A program made the translations under genes and the position numbers. From Bin55 sp009840545 (GTDB lineage: Bacteria; Pseudomonadota; Gammaproteobacteria; Pseudomonadales; Azotimanducaceae): DNA of 64,000 bases. The stretch covers positions 2,418,001 to 2,482,000 of the forward strand of contig OZ242357.1 of the NCBI GenBank assembly GCA_965208815.1. The letters run 5' to 3'. Below the pieces are notes generated by a model. That model worked only from the letters and a program-made list of their open reading frames with translations. It was not told the origin of the DNA and did not search any database. This document shows positions 29,163 through 38,624 of the stretch, one piece after another; the stretch's first letter is position 1, and the number at the start of each line of letters is the position of its first letter.

Positions 29163-29510
29163 CTAGGTGCTAACTGAACTTGCTGAAGATTCTGATTGGG
29201 AGTTCTTGCTCTCGGTTTTCGAGTCAGAACTCTTTGACTTTGTGGATTCATCGCTGCTGGCCTTCTTGTCGCCCTCTTCCGCAGGTTTGGACTCCGACGC
29301 ATCGTCGTTTACAACGTTTCTCTTGCGGTCTTTCTTGAAATCGGTTTCGTACCAGCCTGTGCCCTTTAACCGGAAAGCAACAGGAGATATCAGCTTCCTG
29401 AGTTCAGGCTCTTCGCACGAGGGACAATCGACGAGTGGGTCCTCGTTAATTTTTTGGATTGTCTCGAAGTCGTGGCCGCAGGAACGACACTGATACTCGT
29501 AAATCGGCAA
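29163..29510 (-). CDS. FmdB-type zinc-ribbon protein with Ser-rich tail
   Basis: A TTG at 29510, preceded by AGGGA at a good distance, yields the family-typical PIYEYQCRSCGHDFETIQK start. A second Cys pair (DCPSCEEP) completes the zinc ribbon in residues 1-40; GTGWYETDF follows. The last 55 residues are a low-complexity Ser/Lys/Glu tail. Frequently found just upstream of aspS in Gammaproteobacteria, as here. Function unknown; an older family name links it to regulation of amide metabolism. Confidence 0.92.
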   Translation of the reverse strand: MPIYEYQCRSCGHDFETIQKINEDPLVDCPSCEEPELRKLISPVAFRLKGTGWYETDFKKDRKRNVVNDDASESKPAEEGDKKASSDESTKSKSSDSKTESKNSQSESSASSVST

Positions 29511-29619
29511 GTTTATTCCCTGCACTAGTCTCGAGCGAGAAGCCAATTATAGGGAAGCAAACTACTCGCTGGAATCAACGGTCAGACTGATTGGATAGCA
29601 ACCAACTTGCTCTTGTTAG

Positions 29620-29649
29620 TTGGACAAGACGCGCAAATTGGAGTATAAA
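29620..29649 (+). promoter_or_regulatory. Sigma-70-type promoter for HU-like gene
   Basis: TTGGAC at 29620-29625 and TATAAA at 29644-29649, 18 bases apart, lie about 80 bases ahead of the HU-like start codon. The boxes are close to consensus; no experimental support. Confidence 0.55.
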
Positions 29650-29729
29650 GCGCACTTGGAACGGCAATGCATTTAGCACATTGCAATTCACCCGTTGTCT
29701 TGAATACAGCAAAAAAGAGGGAGCAAAGT

Positions 29730-30233
29730 ATGGCGGCAGCAAAGAAAGCGGCGGCTAAGAAAGCGACTGCAAAGAAAGCGGCTGCAAAGAAGGCCGCAAC
29801 GAAGAAAGCTACGGCTAAGAAAGCACCAGCCAAGAAAGCACCAGCCAAGAAAGCACCGGCCAAGAAGGTAGCAGCCAAGAAAGCAGCGGCCAAGACGGCG
29901 CCGGCCGCACGCAGGTCGCCAGCAATCACGAAACGATTGCGCAAGGGAGACTTAATTTCCAATATCGCGGATTCGACAAAACTATCCAAGCGACAAGTCA
30001 GCGACGTATTGGATGCGCTAGAGGACAACATTGAACGTTCACTACGGGTTCGCGGTGCAAAGCAGTTTCAATTAGGCGGACTGTTCCGAATTTCCGCGGT
30101 AAAAGTCAAGGCGCGAAAAGAACGTCAGGGTCGCAACATTCAGTCTGGGGAGCCCATAGTCATCCCAGCAAAACCGGCACACTGGGATGTCAAGATCAAG
30201 GCCTTCAAGAGGCTCCGAAGTATGCCCAGCTAG
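29730..30233 (+). CDS. HU/IHF-like protein with histone-H1-like N-terminal tail
   Basis: A 167-residue nucleoid-associated protein. Residues 1-60 are four-residue Ala/Lys repeats (AAKK, APAKK), like the tails of AlgP or Hc1; residues 70-165 form an HU-type domain (KGDLISNIADSTKLSKRQVSDVLDALEDNI, then LGGLFRISAVKVKARKERQGRN). The ATG at 29730 has AGAGGGAG upstream. Basic tail placed before, not after, the HU fold. Strong promoter and a hairpin terminator suggest high expression. Confidence 0.9.
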   Translation: MAAAKKAAAKKATAKKAAAKKAATKKATAKKAPAKKAPAKKAPAKKVAAKKAAAKTAPAARRSPAITKRLRKGDLISNIADSTKLSKRQVSDVLDALEDNIERSLRVRGAKQFQLGGLFRISAVKVKARKERQGRNIQSGEPIVIPAKPAHWDVKIKAFKRLRSMPS

Positions 30234-30245
30234 TTGGGCTTTAGC

Positions 30246-30268
30246 GCGCGATCTCTACTAGATCGCGC
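30246..30268 (+). terminator. Hairpin after HU-like gene
   Basis: GCGCGATCT and AGATCGCGC form a perfect nine-base stem with a five-base loop, 12 bases after the stop codon. No T-run follows immediately, so it may act together with the next hairpin or protect the transcript end. Confidence 0.5.
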
Positions 30269-30288
30269 ACCTAAATTCTTGATTCCTC

Positions 30289-30327
30289 GGCGCACGACGT
30301 TCGTCGTGCGCCCTTGTACATTTTTTT
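30289..30327 (+). terminator. Intrinsic terminator
   Basis: GGCGCACGACG-TT-CGTCGTGCGCC is a perfect eleven-base stem at 30289-30312; a run of seven T follows at 30321-30327, eight bases away. It ends the HU-like transcript before proS. Confidence 0.65.
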
Positions 30328-30375
30328 CTTCATGCACTTAGCGCAACCAGTTTACGCTTCACATCTGTTCAATCT

Positions 30376-32064
30376 ATGCGGTTTAGTCAGTCCCTGATTC
30401 CAACTCTACGCGAGGCTCCGGCAAACGCCGAGATTCCCAGCCATGTCCTCCTACTTCGCGCGGGTTTGATCCGCCAACTTGGTTCAGGATTGTTCACGTG
30501 GCTGCCCTTGGGCGTAAACGTGCTTCAGAAAGTCGAACGAGTTGTGAGAGAAGAACTCACAAAACGAGGGGCCTACGAAATCCTCATGCCTTTCGTTCAG
30601 CCTGCCGAACTATGGAAGGAGTCGGAACGATGGCAAGTGATGGGACCTGAGTTGTTGAGGCTAGCAGACCGACACGACAACGAGTATTGTCTGAGTCCAA
30701 CTCACGAGGAAGTCGTTACGGATTTGTTTCGAAATAACGTTTCAAGCTACCGACAACTGCCCTGCAATTTGTTTCAAATCAATACGAAATTCCGGGACGA
30801 GATTCGTCCGAGGTTTGGTGTACTGCGTTCTCGTGAGTTCATTATGAAAGATGGCTATTCCTTTCATTTGGACGAAGAGACTTTCGACGCGACGTATCAA
30901 GCTATGTACGACGCCTACGCCGCAATTTTGACAAGACTGGATCTCGACTTTCGTGCAGTCGAAGCAGATCCGGGACTGATAGGCGACGGCGATAGTCATG
31001 AATTTCACGTTCTCGCAAATACAGGAGAGGATGCGCTAGCCTTTAGTCAAGACGGTGACTACGCCGCAAACGTCGAACGAGCCGAAGCAATAACTGAAGA
31101 GTTGCGACCCGACTCTACAAAGGACTTAACCAAACTAGCAACCCCGGGAGTTACATCCATCGAGTCGCTAGTAGACTTTCTCGAAATCGATATCGTCTCG
31201 ACGGTAAAGACCATCATTGTCGAGGGGGAAGATTCTCCGATCGCGTTGGTCTTGAGAGGTGACCACGAACTCAATGAGTTAAAAGCGGCCCGGTTGCCAA
31301 ACGTAGTACAACCTTTGAGGTTCGCAACTGAAGAGCAAGTACTGGATGCCGTGGGCTGCAAATTAGGTTCCATCGGACCCGTGGGGCTAGAGATACCGGT
31401 GTATGTCGACCGTGCAGCGGGAGTCTTGGCGGACTTTTATTGTGGCTCGAACGAGACTGGATTTCATCTCTCAGGTGTCAACTGGGACCGAGACGTCTCC
31501 TGCGACAACAACGTGGACATTCGAAGAGTTCAAGAAGGAGATCCGGCACCTGACGGCAGCGGACCTCTATCCATAGTTCGAGGAATTGAGGTGGGACATA
31601 TCTTTCAGCTTGGAACCAAGTATTCACAGTCGATGCAGGCTTCAGTCCAAGACGCCAATGGAGTCAACGTGTATCCATTAATGGGATGTTACGGTATCGG
31701 TATTACACGACTTGCCGCCGCAATCGTTGAACAGCGGCATGACGAAATTGGAATCGACTGGCCAACCGAAGCCTCACCGGCCACTTTGCATATTCTTTCG
31801 TTGAATGCTGAGCGATCCGAGCTTGTCCGAACTACCTCAGATCAGATTTACTCAGATTGCATAAATGCGGGTATTGATGTCTTGTACGATGACAGATCAG
31901 AAAGACCTGGTGTCAAGTTTGCTGATGCAGACCTGATTGGAATTCCGCACCGTGTTGTTATTGGTGAACGTGCACTGAATGAAGGCCAAGTGGAATATCG
32001 CTATCGGCGAGGAGAGACGTCGCTAGTCGAGCCTAGCGACATCGTTAGACGCCTCAACGCATAG
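30376..32064 (+). CDS. proS: Prolyl-tRNA synthetase, bacterial type
   Basis: Class II synthetase of 562 residues. N-terminal motif 1 region (RQLGSGLFTWLPLG), motif 2 KFRDEIRPRFGVLRSREFIMKDGYSFH, an editing INS domain in the middle (about 225-395), motif 3 GCYGIGITRLAAA and the anticodon domain. Closest in layout to E. coli ProS, including cis-editing of Ala-tRNA(Pro). Confidence 0.98.
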   Translation: MRFSQSLIPTLREAPANAEIPSHVLLLRAGLIRQLGSGLFTWLPLGVNVLQKVERVVREELTKRGAYEILMPFVQPAELWKESERWQVMGPELLRLADRHDNEYCLSPTHEEVVTDLFRNNVSSYRQLPCNLFQINTKFRDEIRPRFGVLRSREFIMKDGYSFHLDEETFDATYQAMYDAYAAILTRLDLDFRAVEADPGLIGDGDSHEFHVLANTGEDALAFSQDGDYAANVERAEAITEELRPDSTKDLTKLATPGVTSIESLVDFLEIDIVSTVKTIIVEGEDSPIALVLRGDHELNELKAARLPNVVQPLRFATEEQVLDAVGCKLGSIGPVGLEIPVYVDRAAGVLADFYCGSNETGFHLSGVNWDRDVSCDNNVDIRRVQEGDPAPDGSGPLSIVRGIEVGHIFQLGTKYSQSMQASVQDANGVNVYPLMGCYGIGITRLAAAIVEQRHDEIGIDWPTEASPATLHILSLNAERSELVRTTSDQIYSDCINAGIDVLYDDRSERPGVKFADADLIGIPHRVVIGERALNEGQVEYRYRRGETSLVEPSDIVRRLNA

Positions 32065-32688
32065 CCCGCCTTTTGATCGAGCAAAGAGTGGCTTTCAGCT
32101 TGCACCTGCCGCCACACTCGGTTCTGATTTCCAGAACTGATACACCTTGAGAATCCTTTCGAAAGAGAATTGGGTTTGATGCTCATTCAAGTCATCGATC
32201 TTCCAAACATTGGGACTTATAACCTTGACTAGCCAAGTATGTAATTAAGTGGCTCATTTGTAATTATGTGTTGAAAACGAAGTAAATCGGCCACTGTCGT
32301 TTCCGGTGCTGTTTCTACAACCATAAGTTTCATCATCAGTTCAATCTTTACCATTATAGTACCTAACAAGTGCTTTGTCAAGTGTTTTCGGCACTAAAAT
32401 ATATAATTTCCAAATAACTTGAAGCACTGGGGCTCCGACATAGCACCCGCTTAATACCAAATTGGGTATCTGAGTGTGAAGTGCTACATCATTCTGTCCG
32501 AGTGGGTTTACAATCCAAGAAGGGGAATCAGCCCTAGGCCCACGAGGAATTCTTGTCTTGACACCTGAGAATACGGTCTTTGCGGTTGCTCGATGTTGGC
32601 TTCAAATATATCAGGTGTCTGGCACATGTGATGTTTCTACTAACACGCACTCTATCCCGAATACGAAACACTCGCGAAGTCTGAACCC
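32065..32688. other. Intergenic, AT-rich in part
   Basis: No supportable gene. It holds the end of the proS transcript and the promoter of the permease gene. I looked for a purine-type riboswitch, plausible before an NCS2 permease, but could not recognise one. Confidence 0.4.
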
Positions 32689-34422
32689 TTGAACACTCTC
32701 AACGAGAACATTCGGCACGAACCCCAAGAGCCGAGCTCTCCTCAAGCCACAGCCAGTGTAGCCATTCAAGGCGCTGTGATTGCCGTGATCAATACCATCG
32801 TGATGGTGACGATTGTGGTGAGGGCCTCGGACGAAGGTCAGGCTTACCTTTCGTGGGCAGTCTTTGCTGCATTGATCATAGGTGGCGCGATTACGGCACT
32901 ACAGTCATCTCGCATCGGAAGATTTGGTGCAGGACATCTTCTCCTCTGCGGAGCGGGACCGCATTGGGTCGCCATTTCGGTGGTAGCGATTAATGCTGGA
33001 GGATGGACCACTTTAGCCAGTCTTATTGTTGTGTCTTCTCTCGCACAGTTTGCATTTGCCGCTTGGCTACCCATCTTGAGAAGGATCATTACTCCCGTTG
33101 TTTGCGGAACTTCGCTGATGCTGATTTCGATTTCGGTGATCGCCGTAGCAGTTGAGAAGCTTGCAGAGGTTCCAGAGGGAACTGCAGCGATTGCAAGTCC
33201 ACTGGTCGTGTCGGCAACATTGGGGTCCGCTGTTGTCGCTTCACTGAAAGGCACTGGAGTTTTGCGTCTATGGTCGCCCCTGATAGGCATCTTATCTGGA
33301 TGCATCGTCGCTGCGATCTTTAATCTCTATGACCTCGAATTCCTGAGGCGCGCGAGTTGGTTTGAGTTGCCCAACCTGGGTGCCTGGCCCGGACTTGATT
33401 GGACTCCGGGAACAGAGTTCTGGTCACTCCTACCAACTTTTGTGATTGTGACACTGGTTGTCGCTGTAAAGACTGGGGGCGATGGAGTAGTCATTCAGCA
33501 AGTATCCCATCGCGAATCGAGAGCCATCGACTTCCGAGTTGTCCAAGGCACCGTTAACGCAAGTGGTCTCGGGGGTCTCTTGGCTGGACTCGCTGGTACT
33601 CCACCGACTATTGCCTATTCGCCATCTACCATTTCATTGATTAATTTGACTGGGATTGCATATCGAGGCATTGGATACTACATTGGTGCTGCACTAATAC
33701 TGCTAGCCTTTTTCCCGAAGATTACTGCTCTCTTGCTAGCGGCACCGAGTGCTGTTTTAGGCTCACTCTTGTTGCTGGTGATGGGTATGTTGCTTGTGGA
33801 AGGCATGCGAATGCTCTTCAGAGAAGGACTCGATCAACGAAACACACTCATTGTTGCGGTCACGCTTGCAGTCGGCCTAGGAGTGGAAAGTCTGAACGTG
33901 TTTGGAGTGCGTTCGAATGATGTTTGGATTTCGATCCTGGGCAATGGCACCACAGTAGGCATACTGGTGATGATCACATTGACTACTCTCATAGAACTAA
34001 CCAGTCCTCGAAGCAAGAGATTGGAAGTCAAACTAGAAACATCTTCACTGCCAAAAATCGATTCGTTCCTTCAAGACTTTGCCGCTGGTATTGCGTGGAA
34101 TGAGAAATCGACAAATCGTCTGCGAGCAGCTGGCGAGGAATCCCTTCTGTGTTTATTGGCATCGGAATCGGAAGCTATCCACACGGATGCACAACTAATA
34201 ATCGTCGCTCGTACGCACGACGACGTCGTAGAGATGGACTTGCTATCCGTTTTCGAAGAGCAGAATATTGAAGATCGGCTAACTTACATGAGCGAGGAGG
34301 CGCAAGTTCACGATGATCGCGAGCTGTCTTTCCGGCTGTTGCGACATCATGCGTCTTCCGTACACCATAGAAAGTACCACGGACTGGATATCGTCACAGT
34401 CCAAGTGGAAGGAACTGAATGA
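32689..34422 (+). CDS. NCS2-type permease with C-terminal HATPase-like domain
   Basis: A 577-residue inner-membrane protein. Residues about 25-450 contain 12-14 hydrophobic spans in the xanthine/uracil permease pattern, with a central KTGGDGVVIQQVSHRESRAIDFRVVQGTVNASGLGG segment equivalent to the NCS2 substrate helix and TPPTIAYSPSTISLI after it. Residues about 455-577 (FAAGIAWNEKSTNRLRAAGEE to RLLRHHASSVHHRKYHG) look like the RsbW-type ATPase tail found in a subset of these permeases. The start is TTG at 32689, with a weak ribosome site, so it is uncertain. Substrate probably a nucleobase, by family. Confidence 0.82.
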   Translation: MNTLNENIRHEPQEPSSPQATASVAIQGAVIAVINTIVMVTIVVRASDEGQAYLSWAVFAALIIGGAITALQSSRIGRFGAGHLLLCGAGPHWVAISVVAINAGGWTTLASLIVVSSLAQFAFAAWLPILRRIITPVVCGTSLMLISISVIAVAVEKLAEVPEGTAAIASPLVVSATLGSAVVASLKGTGVLRLWSPLIGILSGCIVAAIFNLYDLEFLRRASWFELPNLGAWPGLDWTPGTEFWSLLPTFVIVTLVVAVKTGGDGVVIQQVSHRESRAIDFRVVQGTVNASGLGGLLAGLAGTPPTIAYSPSTISLINLTGIAYRGIGYYIGAALILLAFFPKITALLLAAPSAVLGSLLLLVMGMLLVEGMRMLFREGLDQRNTLIVAVTLAVGLGVESLNVFGVRSNDVWISILGNGTTVGILVMITLTTLIELTSPRSKRLEVKLETSSLPKIDSFLQDFAAGIAWNEKSTNRLRAAGEESLLCLLASESEAIHTDAQLIIVARTHDDVVEMDLLSVFEEQNIEDRLTYMSEEAQVHDDRELSFRLLRHHASSVHHRKYHGLDIVTVQVEGTE

Positions 34423-34507
34423 ATTGCAGCCGGTTTCGAAAGCAGGAGCTTTCTGCAATAGGATGTCAATAGGACAAAATCGCAGTTTGTAAGCTGGACG
34501 TTGGCTA

Positions 34508-35977
34508 GCTTGAATGCTGATTCTTGACCAAAGGTAGATTTAGCTCCGTAATCTTAGTTCGATCACAGGTCGGGGGATCATATTTGGATCATGAATTGAT
34601 CCGAGTTAAACGCCCTCTACAAGTATCAGACTAGCATTTGCAGAACGCTGTCGAATTCTCTTAAGCTCTGTGTATTCAGGAGAATTGAGCCATCCGCGTG
34701 CTGCACTAGCATCGTCAAATTCAATGACTACCATTCGGCCCGGCGACCAATTGCCTTCAATCAATTCAGCATTTCCACTTCGTACTAAGTACCTTCCACC
34801 GTTTGCCTCGACGGTCGCGCCGACGCGCTCCCGAAACTCTGAGAAGGTGCCTTCATCTGTAATGTCATCGTTAACAATCACGTATGCCGCCATGAAATTT
34901 CCCTTTTGTTTGTTGCGGTTGGTTTTTGGGGGACTGTGTTGGATTCAGTCCCGAGTCACGAATTTTACTGCACACTCATCTAAAACATCTGCTTAGTAGA
35001 TACAGGCTCAGAAAACTGAGTCTAGTTGCATTCCGGAATTGTTAGCACGTGTACAGAGTACTTGTCCCTTAAGAGTTTTCCGTTCTTCAAGCTCGCTGAT
35101 TAGCTTGTCAGCAATCGATTCGTCCGAGAACTCGTTTGAATCAAAGAAACCGAACATAGTTGCGCCTGTGGATGAGAGGCCGCAACCATGAATGCCAATA
35201 GTTGCGCTAAACGCTGACTTCACTGATCGAAGAAGCGCCATGTCCGGTCGATTCCAATGTCTTCGTTTCCATCCTACATCCTGAATGGCATCAACACTCA
35301 AGCCAAACGTTTCGAGATCCAATTCGCGCAATGCGGGCAAAAGAAGCATCAAGATTAGGTGTGATACAGACTGAACTTCGACGAGAGGAATGGGTGTATT
35401 GTCTAGCATGAAGTCAAGCTCTTCCTGTCCTGACAGTCCACGATGTTCGCTCGGAATGAAAAGCACTATTCCCCAAGTCTTGGGAAATTCGGCACGCATC
35501 AGGAGTGGTGGTTGACCCACTTTCGTTGCGAAATGAGAGGGTGCGAATGACTTCTTCTGCGAATTTACTGAGTGTCCTCCGTCAATCAATAGTCCACCGT
35601 TCTGAAAAGCATTGATACCGATACCCGATGTGCCTCCGCGAGTGGACATGGTGCAGAGCTCTTCGAGAGAATGGTTCAATTCGAATCGCTTGTTCAACGC
35701 TGACAATATTGCCAACCTAGTCTGGGTCCCTGAACCCAATCCTTGATGCGAAGGAATTGTTTGCCTTATCGAAATTTGGATGCCTGGTTTCACTTGGAGT
35801 GTCTCACAGCTTGCTACGATCTCTGCAGCTACTAGCTGTTGTTCACCTTGTGAGCCCCCATTAATCTCAATTCGTTCGTGCGGACCGAATTCAAATGAAA
35901 ATCCGGGGTGTTGAATTGAAAGACCGAGGCTGCCGTCCACACGGCCGCTCTCGCCATTCATGTCAATAAGGCTGAAG
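34508..35977. repeat. Long direct repeat, left copy
   Basis: Matches 49287-50756 base for base without indels at an offset of 14779. By eye there are only a handful of substitutions, most in the last 180 bases and one near the left end. It includes a DUF1330 gene and the last nine tenths of a GHMP gene. Confidence 0.97.
34606..34893 (-). CDS. DUF1330-family protein, copy 1
   Basis: A 95-residue ferredoxin-like-fold protein (AAYVIVNDDITDEGTFSEF, then GRMVVIEFDDASAARGWLNSPEY), the DUF1330 pattern of the dimeric alpha/beta-barrel superfamily. Identical in protein to the copy at 49385-49672. Biochemical role unknown; some relatives are small oxygenases or isomerases. Upstream gene in the repeat is a damaged GHMP gene. 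Confidence 0.9.
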   Translation of the reverse strand: MAAYVIVNDDITDEGTFSEFRERVGATVEANGGRYLVRSGNAELIEGNWSPGRMVVIEFDDASAARGWLNSPEYTELKRIRQRSANASLILVEGV

Positions 35978-36051
35978 ATTGTGTCGCCAGGATTGCCTCC
36001 GAATGGAATAACCATGGACAAAAGGGCACCGGTACTCGAATCAGCACGCAA
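35008..36051 (-). pseudogene. beta-RFAP-synthase-like GHMP gene, copy 1, 5' end replaced
   Basis: From the SLIDMNGESGRVDGSLG segment onward it equals the intact copy at 49787-50803 apart from a few substitutions (for example CETLQ for CEALQ, PHER for PHKR). Before that, the family N-terminal strand RISTPSRLHF is missing; the frame instead runs into unrelated sequence (IPFGGNPGDTIF) that matches the region at 58062. An open frame persists to 36051, but the product lacks the first beta-strand of the fold and trpB2 upstream. Probably non-functional. Confidence 0.8.
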
Positions 36052-36260
36052 CCACTACTTTAAGTCGTTTGCGCGACTATAGTTACGTAGAACCTATGGG
36101 TATAGGAATTCCACGCAAAATCATTGCTGGTATGAAGGCTCGTAACGGGAATTGATTGCTCAGGATCAACAACTGATCCTAAGATAGACGGTTCGCCGTG
36201 AAGGCGACAAGAAGAGAAGCTAGAATCCTAACGTGTTCTTGAAGTCAAACAGGCATTCAG
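35980..36260. repeat. Diverged dispersed repeat, copy 1
   Basis: Shares long blocks with 58062-58345, among them GCACCGGTACTCG, CAACTGATCCTAAGAT and ATGGGTATAGG. Identity looks high but with several indels, thus older than the 1470-bp duplication. It begins exactly where the left GHMP copy loses its homology. Confidence 0.85.
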
Positions 36261-36298
36261 AGTTTTTGGATACGATGCAATAAAGTCAGCTCACATTT

Positions 36299-36522
36299 GT
36301 GTGGTTCATTAGAAAGACACTGCAAAGTATCTATCCAAGTCGAAGTCGTACCCTCGATCTACTGGATCAAATCGACCCGCAATATTTACCTGAAGAATTT
36401 CTCGGACGCTTGGGACAACGACTTGGACTCTGGCCGATATAGAGCGAAACGGCATCGACCGGAACCAGGGGCTTCATGTAGATCAAAACAAACAAGCACC
36501 CTATGGTGTCGTCACCCGTTGA
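36299..36522 (+). pseudogene. Possible degraded gene remnant
   Basis: A GTG-started frame 36299-36442 (WFIRKTLQSIYP, then DLLDQIDPQYLPEEFLGRLGQRLGLW) stops, and a second frame, offset by one base, continues with TLADIERNGIDRNQGLHVD and NKQAPYGVVTR to a stop at 36520-36522. Both pieces read like natural protein, which suggests one frameshifted gene. Family not recognised. Confidence 0.3.
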
Positions 36523-36672
36523 GGTGAACGTTGTCACTCTATCTCAGGTAATGGTAAGAGTGATCTATTGACGCTAGTTATTCAGGAGGACCAGTCCTCA
36601 AGTAGACTCAAATCTCTGAATCTGATAGGTTTAAAGGGTGATGCGAACATTGATGCAAACTGACTGATTGAA

Positions 36673-36996
36673 TTATGCAACCTTAATCAGATGGCAGCTC
36701 TTATCACTTGGACCATCGTTGTAGTAATTGTATCCTGCACTAACAGCACCTGTGAAAGTGTGAAAGTGTTTCGGGCTGTCTGAGCAATCCTTATTTTTAT
36801 AGTATGAAAGCGCATACTGCGGTAATCTGCAGTCTGGATCATCCTCGCAACCATCTTCGACAGGATGTTCAGTATCTTCGCCCTCATGCGCGTGAATCGT
36901 GTCGTTGAACAAGGTTCCGGGATGCATCAATAGGGCAAATGTCACGCAGACAAGAGCAAATTGGAATTTCTCACGAAGTGACTCGATTGTTTTCAT
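36673..36996 (-). CDS. Cysteine-rich secreted protein, copy A
   Basis: A 107-residue protein with a signal-peptide-like segment (FALVCVTFALLMHPGTLFNDTIHA), then HEGEDTEHP, a CEDDPDC pair, and a C-terminal domain with KDCSDSPKHFHTFTGAVSAGYNYY and a final Cys. A GAGGAAA ribosome site precedes the ATG. It is a paralogue of 40777-41097. The ...HFH.F..A..AGY... pattern is reminiscent of Ada-like or sunset zinc-binding folds, a weak guess. Function unknown. Confidence 0.7.
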   Translation of the reverse strand: MKTIESLREKFQFALVCVTFALLMHPGTLFNDTIHAHEGEDTEHPVEDGCEDDPDCRLPQYALSYYKNKDCSDSPKHFHTFTGAVSAGYNYYNDGPSDKSCHLIKVA

Positions 36997-37073
36997 CTAG
37001 ATTTCCTCGGAACATCAACTAGGTACGACAACGATGATTATATCAAACAAGAAAGCTCAGATATCCGGATATA

Positions 37074-37080
37074 CAGTCAA
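37074..37080 (+). repeat. Left target-site duplication of the IS
   Basis: CAGTCAA directly abuts the left terminal inverted repeat and recurs at 40116-40122. Seven bases is longer than the four to five usual for IS1380, so part of the match may be chance. Confidence 0.75.
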
Positions 37081-37196
37081 CCTTGATATCCGGTTAAGCG
37101 AAATTGCCAAAGAAAATCCGGCGCGCTCATAACAGGTCGTTTCGCTAAAATAGCGATTCCAAAACAACTCACCTGTCAGGTGCGCACCGGAGGCGT

Positions 37197-37705
37197 ATGA
37201 GCATGATAACAAATCCCCGTCGCGTCGAGGTCGATTTCAGCAATCACCATCTCACGGGATCGGGGGGACTGTGCTTTCTTTCGCGCATGGCGCGTCGACT
37301 GGATCTGTTTCGCGAGCTCTCTTCTCTGCGCTCTCTGAAGCGACGGCGACGGGGGGTTCCGGACGCCGAGAGGACGTGGTCGCTGATCGCCTCGCTGGCC
37401 CTGGGGAACGGTGCCCTGTCGGATCTGGAGGTTCTGGGATGGGACCGGACGGCGTGCGAGCTGCTGGGTCTCACGGAGCGTCCGAGCCCTCGCCGGGTGG
37501 GGGAGCATCTGGCCCGCTTCGAGGATACGGACGTCGCCGCGCTGCGGGCGGTGGGCCGCAAGATGGCGCAGGAGGTGGTTCCGGGGATGGCGCGGCACTT
37601 TCTCGACGAGCTGGGCTACGTGCCGCTGTTTCTGGACTCCACGCAGATCGAGGTGCGGGGCGGACGCTTCGAGGGGGCGGCCAGGGACTACCAGGGGGAG
37701 ACCGG
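37197..37705 (+). pseudogene. IS1380 transposase, N-terminal fragment
   Basis: ATG at 37197 with GGAGG four bases upstream. Encodes residues 1-170 (RVEVDFSNHHLTGSGGLCFLSRMARRLDLF, and LFLDSTQIEVRGG with the first catalytic Asp) before reading into the inserted IS256 end after GETG. The frame stays open to 37805 but the last part is not transposase. Confidence 0.92.
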
Positions 37706-38624
37706 GAGAGTGTCAGATTTTCCGTGTATGAGTCGAACTAACAATTCGGCTAACATGGCGGCGCGGATGTCGCTGAAACATGGACGGAAAGGAGACGAGC
37801 AATGACGAACACACCTGCGAGGGAACGCATAACCGAAGCGATGCTGGACAAGATGCTGGAGGACGAGGATCTGGCGGGACTGTTTCATAGCGGCGAGCTT
37901 TTCGCCGAGCTGCGCCGCAAGCTGGCCGAGCGGATCCTGGACACGGAGATGGAGGTCCACCTGTCGCAGCCGGAGGAGCGCGTTGCCGGCAACTCGCGCA
38001 ACGGCCACAACCCCAAGACGGTGCTCACCGACACGGGGTCCATGCCGCTGGAGGTTCCGCGGGACCGCCAGGGCACGTTCGAGCCGCAGCTGGTGGAGAA
38101 GTACTGCCGGCGTCTTCCGGGCTTCGACGACAAGGTGATCCATCTGTTCTCCCGGGGCATGTCGACGCGCCGGATCCGGGAGACGGTGCGGGAGCTGTAC
38201 GGCGTCGAGGTGTCGCCCGATCTGATCTCGAGGGTGACCGACGTGGTGATGGAGGAGTACGCGGAGTGGCAGAGCCGGCCGCTGCGGGACACGTACGCGA
38301 TCGTGTATCTGGACGCGATCCACGTCAAGGTGCGGGACGCCGGATCGGTGAGCACCCGGCGCGCCCTGGCGGGCCCGGCGACGTATCTGGCGATCGGCGT
38401 GGACGAAGGGGGCCACAAGGACGTTCTCGGCCTGTGGCTGGGCGAGCACGAGGGGGCCAAGTTCTGGCTCAACGTGCTGAACGAGCTCAAGTCAAGGGGC
38501 CTGAGGGACATCCTGATCGCTGTGGTGGACGGCCTGAAGGGCTTTCCCGAGGCCCTGGAGACGGCGTTTCCGGAGACCACGGTGCAGACCTGCATCGTGC
38601 ACCTGATGCGCCATTCGCTGTCGT
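37706..38624 (+). pseudogene. IS256-family transposase, 3' half missing
   Basis: The IS256 left end starts GAGAGTGTCAG at 37706; the transposase ATG is at 37802 behind AAGGAGA. 274 codons are kept: KLAERILDTEMEVHL, GNSRNGHNPKTV, IRETVRELYGVEVSPDLISRVTD, with catalytic Asp in YLDAIHVKV and AVVDGLKGF. The catalytic Glu and the right end are lost at the junction at 38624/38625, where the reading continues meaninglessly in IS1380 sequence. Confidence 0.93.

Noticed and set aside
29582..30031. Hydrophobic Ala/Phe-rich minus-strand frame
   Set aside because: Shadow of the AAKK repeats of the HU-like gene; the strand with promoter, ribosome site and HU domain is the plus strand.
32065..32688. Possible purine riboswitch before the permease
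   Set aside because: I could not find the conserved core loops of purine or guanidine riboswitches.
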